19,279 bases of DNA from NCBI GenBank assembly GCA_040904765.1, contig JBBDST010000053.1, positions 1 through 19,279 on the forward strand. Reading direction: 5' to 3'. Below, piece by piece: positions 7,867 through 14,969 of this stretch. Both the position numbers and the translations under genes were made by a program. The DNA is from JBBDST01 sp040904765. GTDB lineage: Bacteria; Actinomycetota; Nitriliruptoria; Nitriliruptorales; Nitriliruptoraceae. Each line of letters begins with the position of its first letter. The stretch's first letter is position 1. The notes under the pieces were generated by a model. That model was not told where the DNA came from. It did not search any database and saw nothing but the letters and a program-made list of their open reading frames with translations.

Positions 7867-8478
7867 TCAGGCCCGCTTTGCTGACACAGTCAGGTGAGTG
7901 AGCGCATGGCGCAGCAGTTCTGATGCGTCTGTGGTGGTTTCAGTGTTAACCGCGGCGACGGCGGTGTCAGCCTCGCCGGTGCTGTAGCCAAGTGCGAGCA
8001 GTGCCTCATGCACGTCATTCATCAGTTGTCGTGCGCCATGATCGGCTGGGCTCGCAGGGTCAAAGCTCGCAAAGGTGTTGAGTGAGGAAGCTTTGTCGTG
8101 CAGTTCGAGCACCAGGCGTTCAGCTACTTTTTTGCCGATCCCCGGAACAGTTACGAGTACGTCGGTATCGCGAGAACGTAACGCGTTGACGAGCGCATCG
8201 GCACGTAACGTCGACAGCATGACGATCGCAAGTTTGGGTCCAACCCCGCTGGCGCTGATCAGCATGGTGAACAGGTCTCTGCTGGCCCGGTCACGAAAAC
8301 CAAACAGGGTGTGTGCGTCTTCACGCACATGCAACACGGTGGATAGCTGCAAGGATTCACCTATGGCAGGGAGCACGGTGCCAGCAGGAATAGTTACTTC
8401 GTAGCCAACCCCGTTGACGTCAAGCAGCACCGCATCGCCGTAGCGGGCAGCCAGCGTGCCGGTGAGTTGGGCAATCAT
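7867..8478 (-). CDS. ruvA: Holliday junction DNA-binding subunit RuvA
   Basis: Tetrameric protein that binds four-way junctions and loads RuvB. 203 aa. N-terminal OB-fold (about 1-63) with MIAQLTGTL and the strand LDVNGVGYEV. Two helix-hairpin-helix motifs follow: LISASGVGPKLAIVML (about 73-88) and LVTVPGIGKKVAERLVLEL (about 107-125). After a linker, the C-terminal RuvB-binding helical domain (about 150-203) includes ALLALGYSTGEADTAV. The ATG start overlaps the ruvC stop (ATGA), and the gene ends one base before ruvB starts. Confidence 0.97.
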   Translation of the reverse strand: MIAQLTGTLAARYGDAVLLDVNGVGYEVTIPAGTVLPAIGESLQLSTVLHVREDAHTLFGFRDRASRDLFTMLISASGVGPKLAIVMLSTLRADALVNALRSRDTDVLVTVPGIGKKVAERLVLELHDKASSLNTFASFDPASPADHGARQLMNDVHEALLALGYSTGEADTAVAAVNTETTTDASELLRHALTHLTVSAKRA

Positions 8479-9098
8479 CGTAACTCGTTTGTGGTCGTCT
8501 GGGCACGCACGAGCGGATGGTTTTCCCAGCCGGCATGGCTGGCACGTTGCGCGTCGCGTTCAACGTGTGCGATGGCCTGTTTGAGATCGGCGTGTTCGAG
8601 GTTGTCGCGTCGTGCACGAGCCAAATGGGTAAGTGCGATTGCTAACGCGTCGGCGGCATCTGCGGGTTTGGGTGGGGTAGCCAGTTTGAACTGTTGCGCG
8701 ACAAGGCGCATCATCGCGTCTTTATCGGCACGTCCTGAGCCAGTTACAGACAGTTTCACTTCCGTTGGGGTGTAGGTCGCAACGACAATGTTCGCCTGTG
8801 CGGCAGCGAGCATGACTACACCGGCGGCGTGCCCGGTGGCCATGGCGGTGCGGACATTCACTGAAAACAGCACCTGTTCGATGGCAAGGACGTGTGGCGT
8901 GTAGGTGGCTATTGCTGCAGCAATGTGGCGGTGTAGTTCGGCAAGGCGTTGCGGTAGTGGCAGATTGGCAGCTGTTCGGACACAGTCGTAGGCGATGAGT
9001 TCTGGGGCTACGGCGGGTCCACGCACGACACCGATTCCACACCGAGTTAAACCAGGGTCGATCCCAAGGACAACTGGTGTGTCGAATTTCTTAGGCAT
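8475..9098 (-). CDS. ruvC: Holliday junction resolvase RuvC
   Basis: Endonuclease that cuts Holliday junctions symmetrically using two metal ions. RNase H-like fold with acidic catalytic residues Asp14 (LGIDPGLTRCG), Glu74 (LAIEQVLF) and Asp147/Asp150 (PADAADALAIALTH). 207 aa, longer than the roughly 170-190 aa common in the family. The extra length is a charged, helical-looking C-terminal tail (about 160-207) that is not part of the catalytic core. ATG start with a weak GGGG motif upstream. First gene of ruvCAB, with a LexA-type operator 20-33 nt upstream of its start. Confidence 0.97.
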   Translation of the reverse strand: MPKKFDTPVVLGIDPGLTRCGIGVVRGPAVAPELIAYDCVRTAANLPLPQRLAELHRHIAAAIATYTPHVLAIEQVLFSVNVRTAMATGHAAGVVMLAAAQANIVVATYTPTEVKLSVTGSGRADKDAMMRLVAQQFKLATPPKPADAADALAIALTHLARARRDNLEHADLKQAIAHVERDAQRASHAGWENHPLVRAQTTTNELR

Positions 9099-9117
9099 CT
9101 GGATACCCCGTCGAAAG

Positions 9118-9131
9118 CGAACATGCGTTCG
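9118..9131 (-). promoter_or_regulatory. LexA/SOS box upstream of ruvC
   Basis: The minus strand reads CGAACGCATGTTCG, an inverted repeat of CGAAC and GTTCG separated by 4 nt. It fits the Bacillus/mycobacterial SOS-box consensus CGAAC-RNRY-GTTCG at every position; adding the flanking T gives TCGAAC-N4-GTTCGC. A candidate -10 element TAGCGT (TANNNT type) lies just upstream at 9135-9140, so the operator would cover the transcription start, as expected for a repressor. No clear -35 is visible. Known biology: LexA represses and RecA-induced cleavage derepresses such operons, and ruvCAB is an SOS target in mycobacteria. Confidence 0.85.
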
Positions 9132-9188
9132 ATTACGCTAGCAGTGTTGGGGCGAATTCTCACGTACATGCCGCCATGACAGCGCGGT

Positions 9189-9944
9189 CTAGACGTCGAG
9201 TTGTGCCAGTACGTCATCGGCGATGTCCGCGTTGGCCCACACTTCTTGCACATCATCGTTGTCGTCAAGTGCATCAAAAAGGGCGAGGACACGGCGGGCT
9301 TCACCAACGTCAGCGAGCGGCACGAATGACGAGGGAACCATCGTTGAGCCAGACGTTTCTACTTCTATGCCGGCTGCTTCAAACTGGGCGCGCAAGGCAG
9401 CAGCATCGGTAGGTTCACACCAGGCGACAAACGCGTCACCGTCACGTTCGAGATCGTCCATACCGGCATCAAGACCGAGCAGCATCACGTTGTCTTCGCT
9501 GGCGGTTGCTGCCAGCCGTACGAAACCTCGACGGGTGAATAGGAATGCGACGCTGCCGGGTTCGGCAAGGCTGCCTCCTGCGCGTGTGAAGGCTTGACGG
9601 ACATCGGAGGCAGTGCGGTTGCGGTTGTCGGTCAGCACGTCTACCAAGACAGCAACCCCGCCTGGCCCGTAGCCCTCATACTGGGCTGATTCGTACGAGG
9701 CGACGTCAGCGTCAACGCCTGCGCCACGTTTGCAGGCACGTTCGATGTTGTCTTTGGGGACGTCAGCGTCTTTGGCTTTTTGTACGGCTAGTCCAAGTGA
9801 TGGCGACTCGGCGGGATCGGCGTTGCCGGCTTGCCGGGCAGCTACTTCGATCGCGCGAATCAGTTTGGCAAATTCTTTCCCGCGCCGCTGATCTTTGAGC
9901 GCTTTCTTGTGTTTGATCGTGGACCATTTACTGTGACCGGACAT
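9189..9944 (-). CDS. yebC: YebC/PmpR family (TACO1-like) protein
   Basis: 251 aa. The N-terminus MSGHSKWSTIKHKK and the basic RRGKEFAKLIRAIEVAAR are diagnostic of the family. The central signatures GYGPGGVAVLVDVLTDNRNRT and FTRAGGSLAEPGSVAFLF are intact, and the C-terminal alpha/beta domain is acidic. Family members were described as DNA-binding regulators (PmpR; in E. coli reported to affect ruvC) and more recently as ribosome-associated factors that relieve stalling, notably at proline-rich stretches. Which role applies here cannot be told from sequence. ATG start with GAGGA 6 nt upstream. It sits between pdxT and ruvC, with its own 83-nt upstream spacer. Confidence 0.93.
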   Translation of the reverse strand: MSGHSKWSTIKHKKALKDQRRGKEFAKLIRAIEVAARQAGNADPAESPSLGLAVQKAKDADVPKDNIERACKRGAGVDADVASYESAQYEGYGPGGVAVLVDVLTDNRNRTASDVRQAFTRAGGSLAEPGSVAFLFTRRGFVRLAATASEDNVMLLGLDAGMDDLERDGDAFVAWCEPTDAAALRAQFEAAGIEVETSGSTMVPSSFVPLADVGEARRVLALFDALDDNDDVQEVWANADIADDVLAQLDV

Positions 9945-9975
9945 GGCGTTTCCTCAAATGTTTATTCTGCGCCGT

Positions 9976-10004
9976 AGGCCAGCATGCTAGCGAGCAGTTG
10001 GCCT
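9976..10004 (-). repeat. Inverted repeat in the pdxT-yebC spacer
   Basis: On the minus strand AGGCCA and TGGCCT are separated by 17 nt that include the palindrome GCTAGC. The repeat begins 23 nt after the pdxT stop and ends 31 nt before the yebC start. No T-run follows the stem. It might be a weak terminator for pdxST, an operator before yebC, or chance. Confidence 0.25.
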
Positions 10005-10027
10005 GCTTTGACAGGACATCTGGCGAC

Positions 10028-10681
10028 CTACAACATTTCGGTGACGAAAAACTGGTGAATCCGATCATCACCGGTGAGTTCGGGATGAAACGCGGCCAGC
10101 ATGCTGTTGTGGTAACGGACCATCACGGGGGTGTCGCCGACGGTTGCGAGCACAATCACTTCGTCATCAAGGATGGCTTCAACAGCTGGGGCGCGGATAA
10201 ATGCCACGTCGAGCGGTCCCCCGTCAATGCCGGTGACGTCAAGTTGCGTGTCAAACGAGTCATTTTGGCGACCGAACGCGTTGCGACGGATGCTGATGGG
10301 AACTGCACCGAGCCGAAACTGTTGGGGGTAGTCGACGATGTCTTGCGCCATGAGAATCATGCCGGCACAGGTGGCAAGCACTGGCATGCCAGCGTCGATG
10401 CGCCTAGCGAGCGGTTCGGCTAATCCGAACAGTTCGATGAGTTTGCCGATGGTGGTTGATTCCCCGCCAGGGATCACCAGTGCATCTACCGTTTGCAGAT
10501 CTTTGACGTTACGTACCTGCATGGCGTTTACTCCGACGCGACGTAACGCCCGTAAGTGTTCAAGGATGTCGCCTTGTAACGCGAGCACCCCGACTGTCGG
10601 GATGCCAACGATCAGTTCGGGTTCATCAGATGCGCCAACGAGACGACTGCCTGGAATCCATCTGGTGCCGGGTGTTACCAC
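10028..10681 (-). CDS. pdxT: Pyridoxal 5'-phosphate synthase glutaminase subunit PdxT
   Basis: Class I glutaminase that passes ammonia to PdxS for PLP synthesis. The triad is complete: Cys105 (LATCAGMIL), His199 and Glu201 (AAFHPEL). GGES (72-75), RRNAFGRQNDSF (132-143) and FIRAP (161-165) are also family signatures. The only usual start codon I find is GTG at 10679-10681, which overlaps the pdxS stop (GTGGTAA). This gives 217 aa, with about 28 residues before the usual family start (GVLALQGD at 31-38). That extension is rich in Gly, Pro and Arg and of unknown function. No strong Shine-Dalgarno is seen, so translation is probably coupled to pdxS. Confidence 0.95.
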   Translation of the reverse strand: MVTPGTRWIPGSRLVGASDEPELIVGIPTVGVLALQGDILEHLRALRRVGVNAMQVRNVKDLQTVDALVIPGGESTTIGKLIELFGLAEPLARRIDAGMPVLATCAGMILMAQDIVDYPQQFRLGAVPISIRRNAFGRQNDSFDTQLDVTGIDGGPLDVAFIRAPAVEAILDDEVIVLATVGDTPVMVRYHNSMLAAFHPELTGDDRIHQFFVTEML

Positions 10682-11580
10682 CCGCGCTCTGCATATTTCT
10701 GCGCGGCGGGAATCGTCGAAATTTCGATTCCTACCATGGCTTCGCCAAGGTTACGGGACGCATCTGCAATCGCATCAGCATCATCAAACTGGGTGGTTGC
10801 TTTGACAATTGCGCGGGCGCGCTGTTCTGGATCGCCCGACTTGAAAATCCCGGAGCCGACAAACACGCCGTCGGCGCCGAGTTGCATCATCATGGCGGCG
10901 TCTGCTGGGGTGGCGATACCTCCGGCAGTGAACAATACGACGGGCAGCCGGCCGGTTTGGGCGATCTCGCGGATGAGGTCGATCGGGGCCTGATGCTGTT
11001 TGGCTGCGACGTACAGTTCTGCTTCGTCCATGGTGGCAAGACGACGGATTTCTGCGGTGATTGAACGCATGTGGCGGGTTGCTTCAACGACGTTGCCGGT
11101 TCCGGCTTCACCTTTGGACCGGATCATGGCAGCGCCTTCAGAGATGCGTCGAAGTGCCTCGCCAAGGTTGGTGGCGCCGCACACAAACGGGGTGGTGAAC
11201 TGCCATTTGTCGATGTGGTGGGCTTCGTCAGCTGGGGTGAGCACTTCTGATTCGTCGATGTAGTCCACACCAAGGGATTGCAGCACCTGAGCTTCGACGA
11301 AATGGCCGATGCGTGCTTTGGCCATCACTGGAATCGACACGGTCTGGATGATTTCTTCAATCATCGACGGGTCAGACATGCGTGCAACTCCGCCGTCGCG
11401 GCGAATGTCCGCCGGTACCCGTTCCAAAGCCATAACCGCAACTGCACCGGCGTCTTCGGCGATGCGGGCCTGTTCGGCGTCGATGACGTCCATAATGACG
11501 CCACCTTTGAGCATCTCTGCCAAACCGCGTTTGACTCGGTCGGTGCCGGTCGTTGACGGGTTAGACGACGGCTCAGTCAT
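10675..11580 (-). CDS. pdxS: Pyridoxal 5'-phosphate synthase lyase subunit PdxS
   Basis: Dodecameric (beta/alpha)8 synthase that makes PLP from ribose 5-phosphate, glyceraldehyde 3-phosphate and PdxT-derived ammonia. I chose ATG at 11578-11580 (301 aa) because GGAG lies 8 nt upstream and the next residues align with mycobacterial PdxS (VKRGLAEMLKGGVIMDV). A longer in-frame start at 11652 has no support. Active-site residues are Asp31 (VIMDVI), Lys88 (PVMAKARIGHF, the Schiff-base Lys) and Lys156 (RSKGEAGTGNVVEATRH). MALERVPADIRRDGGVARMSDP (50-71) is highly conserved. Overlaps pdxT by 7 nt. Confidence 0.97.
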   Translation of the reverse strand: MTEPSSNPSTTGTDRVKRGLAEMLKGGVIMDVIDAEQARIAEDAGAVAVMALERVPADIRRDGGVARMSDPSMIEEIIQTVSIPVMAKARIGHFVEAQVLQSLGVDYIDESEVLTPADEAHHIDKWQFTTPFVCGATNLGEALRRISEGAAMIRSKGEAGTGNVVEATRHMRSITAEIRRLATMDEAELYVAAKQHQAPIDLIREIAQTGRLPVVLFTAGGIATPADAAMMMQLGADGVFVGSGIFKSGDPEQRARAIVKATTQFDDADAIADASRNLGEAMVGIEISTIPAAQKYAERGW

Positions 11581-11601
11581 AATGGGGGCTCCAAGGACAG
11601 G

Positions 11602-11622
11602 GCGCAGTTTAAAAATGTGCGC
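11602..11622 (-). promoter_or_regulatory. Palindrome upstream of pdxS (possible operator)
   Basis: The minus strand carries GCGCA and TGCGC in perfect inverted orientation around an A/T-rich 11-nt centre (CATTTTTAAAC). It ends 21 nt before the pdxS start codon, just upstream of the GGAG ribosome binding site. The arrangement resembles a dimeric repressor site or a small hairpin in the 5' leader. No MocR/PdxR regulator gene is in the window. Confidence 0.3.
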
Positions 11623-11692
11623 ATAGCGACTCTTAAGGTTACTGGGACTCACGCAGCCTTGATGACGAATTTGAGAACTTTTCTGCCGATGT

Positions 11693-12781
11693 TTAGTCGC
11701 TGATATCAGGCAGCAACGCGGCGGCAGGAAGATGCACCCAAGTCGAGCCAGGCTTCAATGCAAACGGTTGACCTTCCAGGTTAAGCAGTTCTAAAGGTGC
11801 ATTGGCGGTTGGTTTGCGCCAGGTGGCGTCATAACGGCGTCCATCACGCAAAATAACTGCTGGTGCGCCGCTGGTTTTACCGTCTGTTTCCGGATAGCCA
11901 CTGGGACCGACGTAGTGGCGAGCGGCCAGGACAACAACGTTGGCGGCACCGATACGGCCTTCGCCAGTGACGATAAAGTTGGTGCCGTTTTGTGCGCGCC
12001 GATACACCTGTTCGCTGGTGTCATACGTCCAGTTCGTGACATAGCCCCCGCGTGCCATACGGATGGTGATTGCTGCACCGAGATCGGTGCATTGAGAGGT
12101 CGTGCCGGCAGCAACCGGCGGGCAGTTCAGCGCCCCTACAGGCACGGTGTCGTTAAACTGCCAGCGTTGTTCCGGCGGTGGGGCAAGTGGACGATCGGCT
12201 GCGGCGTTCAACGCGGCAGCCGTATCGATATACAGGTTGTGTGGTGCACGACGCGAACGGTCACGCACGAACCCGGTGAAGCCTTCAGCGATGCGGCTTG
12301 CATTGGCGCCGGCAAGCATCTGTTGCACTTCGCCACGCGCCCCTGAGTAGGCAAACAAGGCGTTGCCGTAAGTTCCCATCAAATCTAGATCGACTGGTCG
12401 CGCAGAGCGGACCGGACCGACATAATCGGGCAGGTTCATCTGAAACACCGTGAAAAACCGGGTCACGCCGCCTTCAACAACTTCTTCATACACAACGTCG
12501 GCCTTATCAAGGCCTGACTGGGGGCGAGACTGCGGCGAGTTTTCGACTTTTACGATGACAGCCGGCCGTTCAAGAATCTCCTCAGTGACCGCAAGTCCGG
12601 TCAAAATTGACTTTGGTGGCTCTTCGACCGGTTCAGGTTCAGGTTCAGGTTCGGGTGCCGGTTCGGTGGCGGGTGCCGGCTCAGTAGCTGGTTCGGTGGT
12701 TGCCGTGTTGCCACCGCAGCCGGCGGCGATGACGGCAACGGCAATAACGGCCGTCATAAGGCGTGTTGCGGTGATTTTCAT
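11693..12781 (-). CDS. DUF3048 (YerB-like) lipoprotein
   Basis: 362 aa. The signal sequence ends in a lipobox, IAAGC, with Cys22 as the predicted lipidation site, so the protein is likely anchored on the outer face of the membrane. A Glu-Pro/Ala-Pro spacer (about 28-56) follows, encoded in part by a GGTTCA-type hexamer repeat. The rest matches the DUF3048/YerB pattern: PAVIVKVENSPQSRPQSG, ADVVYEEVVEGGVTRFF and GPVRSARPVDLDLM in the N-terminal part, RRAPHNLY in the middle, and a C-terminal domain with DATWRKPT and GSTWVHL. The biochemical function of the family is not established to my knowledge. ATG with AGGA 5 nt upstream. It stands alone between pimA and pdxS, with spacers of about 110 nt on each side. 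Confidence 0.85.
   Translation of the reverse strand: MKITATRLMTAVIAVAVIAAGCGGNTATTEPATEPAPATEPAPEPEPEPEPVEEPPKSILTGLAVTEEILERPAVIVKVENSPQSRPQSGLDKADVVYEEVVEGGVTRFFTVFQMNLPDYVGPVRSARPVDLDLMGTYGNALFAYSGARGEVQQMLAGANASRIAEGFTGFVRDRSRRAPHNLYIDTAAALNAAADRPLAPPPEQRWQFNDTVPVGALNCPPVAAGTTSQCTDLGAAITIRMARGGYVTNWTYDTSEQVYRRAQNGTNFIVTGEGRIGAANVVVLAARHYVGPSGYPETDGKTSGAPAVILRDGRRYDATWRKPTANAPLELLNLEGQPFALKPGSTWVHLPAAALLPDISD
12630..12653. repeat. Hexamer tandem repeat inside the DUF3048 lipoprotein gene
   Basis: Four consecutive copies of GGTTCA (the last is GGTTCG) on the plus strand, read on the coding strand as alternating Glu-Pro codons in the lipoprotein linker. The region is likely to vary in length by replication slippage; each unit adds or removes two residues and keeps the frame. 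Confidence 0.7.
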
Positions 12782-12878
12782 AGTTGTCCTTGCCGTGGCC
12801 GTGCCGTGTGATCGTATTGTTCGAACGGTGAGGATAGGCCTGTGGTCGTGCGAGGGCGGTGAGGCTCGACCGTCTTTG

Positions 12879-12897
12879 CGCCGGTTTGCTACCGGCG
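12879..12897 (-). terminator. Hairpin over the pimA stop codon (candidate terminator)
   Basis: On the minus strand a perfect 7-bp GC-rich stem, CGCCGGT/ACCGGCG, encloses the 5-nt loop AGCAA. The TAG stop of pimA lies at the stem/loop junction. No U-tract follows. Stable hairpins without U-tracts are often proposed as terminators in Actinobacteria, and the position at the end of the thrS-pimA operon fits. Confidence 0.5.
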
Positions 12898-13989
12898 GTT
12901 TGTGAGCGCGTCGCGATACACCGCTTCGATAGCGGTGGTGACGTTTGGCCAGGCGAACTGTTCTGCGCGGGCCAGGCCAGATGTGCGCCTTTTTTGCCGC
13001 GTTTTGGGGTCGGCAACGACACGCTGCAAGGTTGCTGTTAACTGTTTGACGTTGTCAGGTGGCACAAGCCAAGCGTCGCGACCGTCCATGGCGACGTCGC
13101 GGTAGCCGGCGATGTCGCTCGCGATGAGTGCACAGCCGCTCGCGAGCGCTTCAAGCAGCACAATCCCAAACGATTCGCCGCCGCGGGCCGGAGCTATGGC
13201 AATGTCGGCCCAAGTCAGCCAGTGAGCCCGTTCGCTGTCGGACACGCGTCCGGTGAACGTCACACCGTCAAGCTGGTTGGCGGCGACAAACTGTTTGAGG
13301 CGGGTGCGTTCGGGTCCATCGCCAACGAGCGTCAGTTCGGCTTGCGGATGGGTGTGTTTCAGTTGCAGAAAAGCTTTCAGCAGCACGTCTACGCCTTTGC
13401 GCTGGTCAAAGCGGCCGACGTACACCAGCCGTGGGGCCTCGCTCACCGCCTGATCGGCCCGTGGTGTGGCGGGAGTAAAGCCGGTCAAGTCGATGCCGTT
13501 ACCAATCACCGTGAATCGTTTGGTTGCTATGCCACAGGCGCGGCTGTGGAACTGCTTCGCGGCGCCACTAACGGCAATAAGCCGGTCGATGCGGGCGATG
13601 ATGCGCCGGCCGATCGGTGCGAGGAGCGGGGCATATCGTGCCGGTTCGCTGTAGGCGTGACAGGTGGCAACTATGACAGCTGACGTTTGGTGTCTGGCTG
13701 CAGCCCAACCGATTCGTGGCACTCCGGGTTCGTGAATGTGCACCACATCTGGTTGGAACGTGTCGATGTACCGACGCAGTTCACGTACCCCGCGGGTTGA
13801 CAGGCCGATTGGTGCGCGCGACCCGTTTATTCGTACGGTGGTGCTTTTACCGAGCATGCCGGTGGCACCTGGAGCAAGCGTAAGCACCGTGTGACCACGG
13901 GTCGTTAACGTGCGAGCAAGTTCACGTACATGGTTTTGCACCCCGCCAGGCCGGTCAAGGTCGTAGGGGCTTACCATGACAATGTTCAT
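12889..13989 (-). CDS. pimA: Phosphatidylinositol alpha-mannosyltransferase PimA
   Basis: GT4-family GT-B glycosyltransferase that transfers the first mannose from GDP-mannose to the inositol of phosphatidylinositol at the inner face of the plasma membrane. 366 aa. N-terminal Rossmann domain with MVSPYDLDRPGGVQNHV (the GGV loop at 15-17) and His111 in TCHAYSE. C-terminal nucleotide-sugar domain with YVGRFDQRKG (Arg193, Lys198), LVGDGPE, and the EX7E motif GESFGIVLLE (Glu272, Glu280). ATG start overlaps the acyltransferase stop (ATGA). The PI-phosphate synthase-acyltransferase-mannosyltransferase order matches mycobacteria and makes PimA much more likely than another GT4 enzyme. Confidence 0.92.
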   Translation of the reverse strand: MNIVMVSPYDLDRPGGVQNHVRELARTLTTRGHTVLTLAPGATGMLGKSTTVRINGSRAPIGLSTRGVRELRRYIDTFQPDVVHIHEPGVPRIGWAAARHQTSAVIVATCHAYSEPARYAPLLAPIGRRIIARIDRLIAVSGAAKQFHSRACGIATKRFTVIGNGIDLTGFTPATPRADQAVSEAPRLVYVGRFDQRKGVDVLLKAFLQLKHTHPQAELTLVGDGPERTRLKQFVAANQLDGVTFTGRVSDSERAHWLTWADIAIAPARGGESFGIVLLEALASGCALIASDIAGYRDVAMDGRDAWLVPPDNVKQLTATLQRVVADPKTRQKRRTSGLARAEQFAWPNVTTAIEAVYRDALTNRR

Positions 13990-14969
13990 CGTTTACGGCG
14001 CCTACGGGACGCATAATCTTCTTTTGCGAGGGCTCGCCAGTCGTGGCCTGCCTTCCATGCGGCAACGACTGGATGGTTTGGTTCACGTTCACAAAGCCAG
14101 TTTGGAACAAAGACGTGCCACTGTTCAGGGGCGATACGGATGAGCGCTTCGATTTCGTGTGCGACTTGTTGAGTGACGTCGTAGACGTCGTTGTTGATCG
14201 GAGTGATGACGGGGCGTACAACGCCGTCATACCGGTCGCCGGTGACATAGAACGCCGCGGCGAGGATGGGCCGGTTGGTGCGTAGCGCCAGTGCGGCAGG
14301 GCCTGCCGGTAGGCGGCATGGTTCGCCAAAAAACGACACGATCGGTCCGCTGCGGGTCAGATCGCGATCGGCAAGCAGGGTCGCAAGAGCACCATCTTTA
14401 CTCATGGCGTTGGCGAGCGGTCCGATGAGATCGGCACCGCGCCGTAACGCCATAACGGTGATGCCGGCGTCGGCACGAAGTTTCACAAACCGGTCAAAAA
14501 GTTGTTTGGGGCGGACTTCTTCGGCGACAGCTAAGAGACGAAGATTGTTCGCCGAGCAAAAGGCTGCGCCCAGTTCCCACGAACCAAGATGTCCGGTGAT
14601 GAAAACGGCTCCTTGCCCATCGGCGGTGACGTCAAGGATGCGTTGAACACCATGATCATTGACTCGGTCAATGAGGTCTTGCGGGTTGGTGCGGTGTAGC
14701 CGGAAACTGTCGAGCCAGTAGCGCACGTAGGCGACGTAGGCCTGTTTTACGTGGCGTTGCATCTCGACATCGTTGAGATCGGGAGTGATGCGGGCCAGAT
14801 TGCGGGTCACTTGCGCCCGTTGGGTTGAGGCACCAAAGCGACACCACAGCCAACCAAGCACCGGCGGGAGGTGTTTGGCCAGCGAACCAGGCAAAAACGC
14901 TGCGATCTGCCAGATGGCTAGATAACGCAGGTAGACGATTCGCTCATGTAACCGCTTGCGTACGGTCAC
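13986..14969 (-). CDS. patA: Phosphatidylinositol mannoside acyltransferase (PatA, LpxL/HtrB-like)
   Basis: Membrane-associated acyltransferase of the lysophospholipid/lipid A acyltransferase family, expected to acylate the first mannose of PIM1/PIM2 from acyl-CoA. 327 aa. A hydrophobic N-terminal segment (about 12-45) probably docks to the membrane. The catalytic HX4(D/E) motif is GHLGSWELG (His127, Glu132), followed by AEEVRPKQLFDRFVKLR, LLADRDLTRSG and FFGEPCRLPAGPAALAL, all typical of the mycobacterial branch. The C-terminal tail is very basic (ASRRRRKR). GTG start overlaps the upstream stop (GTGA). Called PatA from the context between pgsA1 and pimA. Confidence 0.9.
   Translation of the reverse strand: MTVRKRLHERIVYLRYLAIWQIAAFLPGSLAKHLPPVLGWLWCRFGASTQRAQVTRNLARITPDLNDVEMQRHVKQAYVAYVRYWLDSFRLHRTNPQDLIDRVNDHGVQRILDVTADGQGAVFITGHLGSWELGAAFCSANNLRLLAVAEEVRPKQLFDRFVKLRADAGITVMALRRGADLIGPLANAMSKDGALATLLADRDLTRSGPIVSFFGEPCRLPAGPAALALRTNRPILAAAFYVTGDRYDGVVRPVITPINNDVYDVTQQVAHEIEALIRIAPEQWHVFVPNWLCEREPNHPVVAAWKAGHDWRALAKEDYASRRRRKR

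Noticed and set aside
10008..10036. Plus-strand TTGACA with a CAACAT at 17-nt spacing, a possible antisense promoter into pdxT
   Set aside because: The -10 match is poor and there is no plus-strand gene; chance is likely.
11581..11652. N-terminal extension of pdxS up to 11652
   Set aside because: The extra 24 residues are unlike PdxS, and GGAG is correctly spaced for ATG at 11580.
12819..12826. Palindrome GTTCGAAC upstream of the DUF3048 lipoprotein, considered as a LexA box
   Set aside because: The half-sites are in the wrong order and lack the 4-nt centre of CGAAC-N4-GTTCG.
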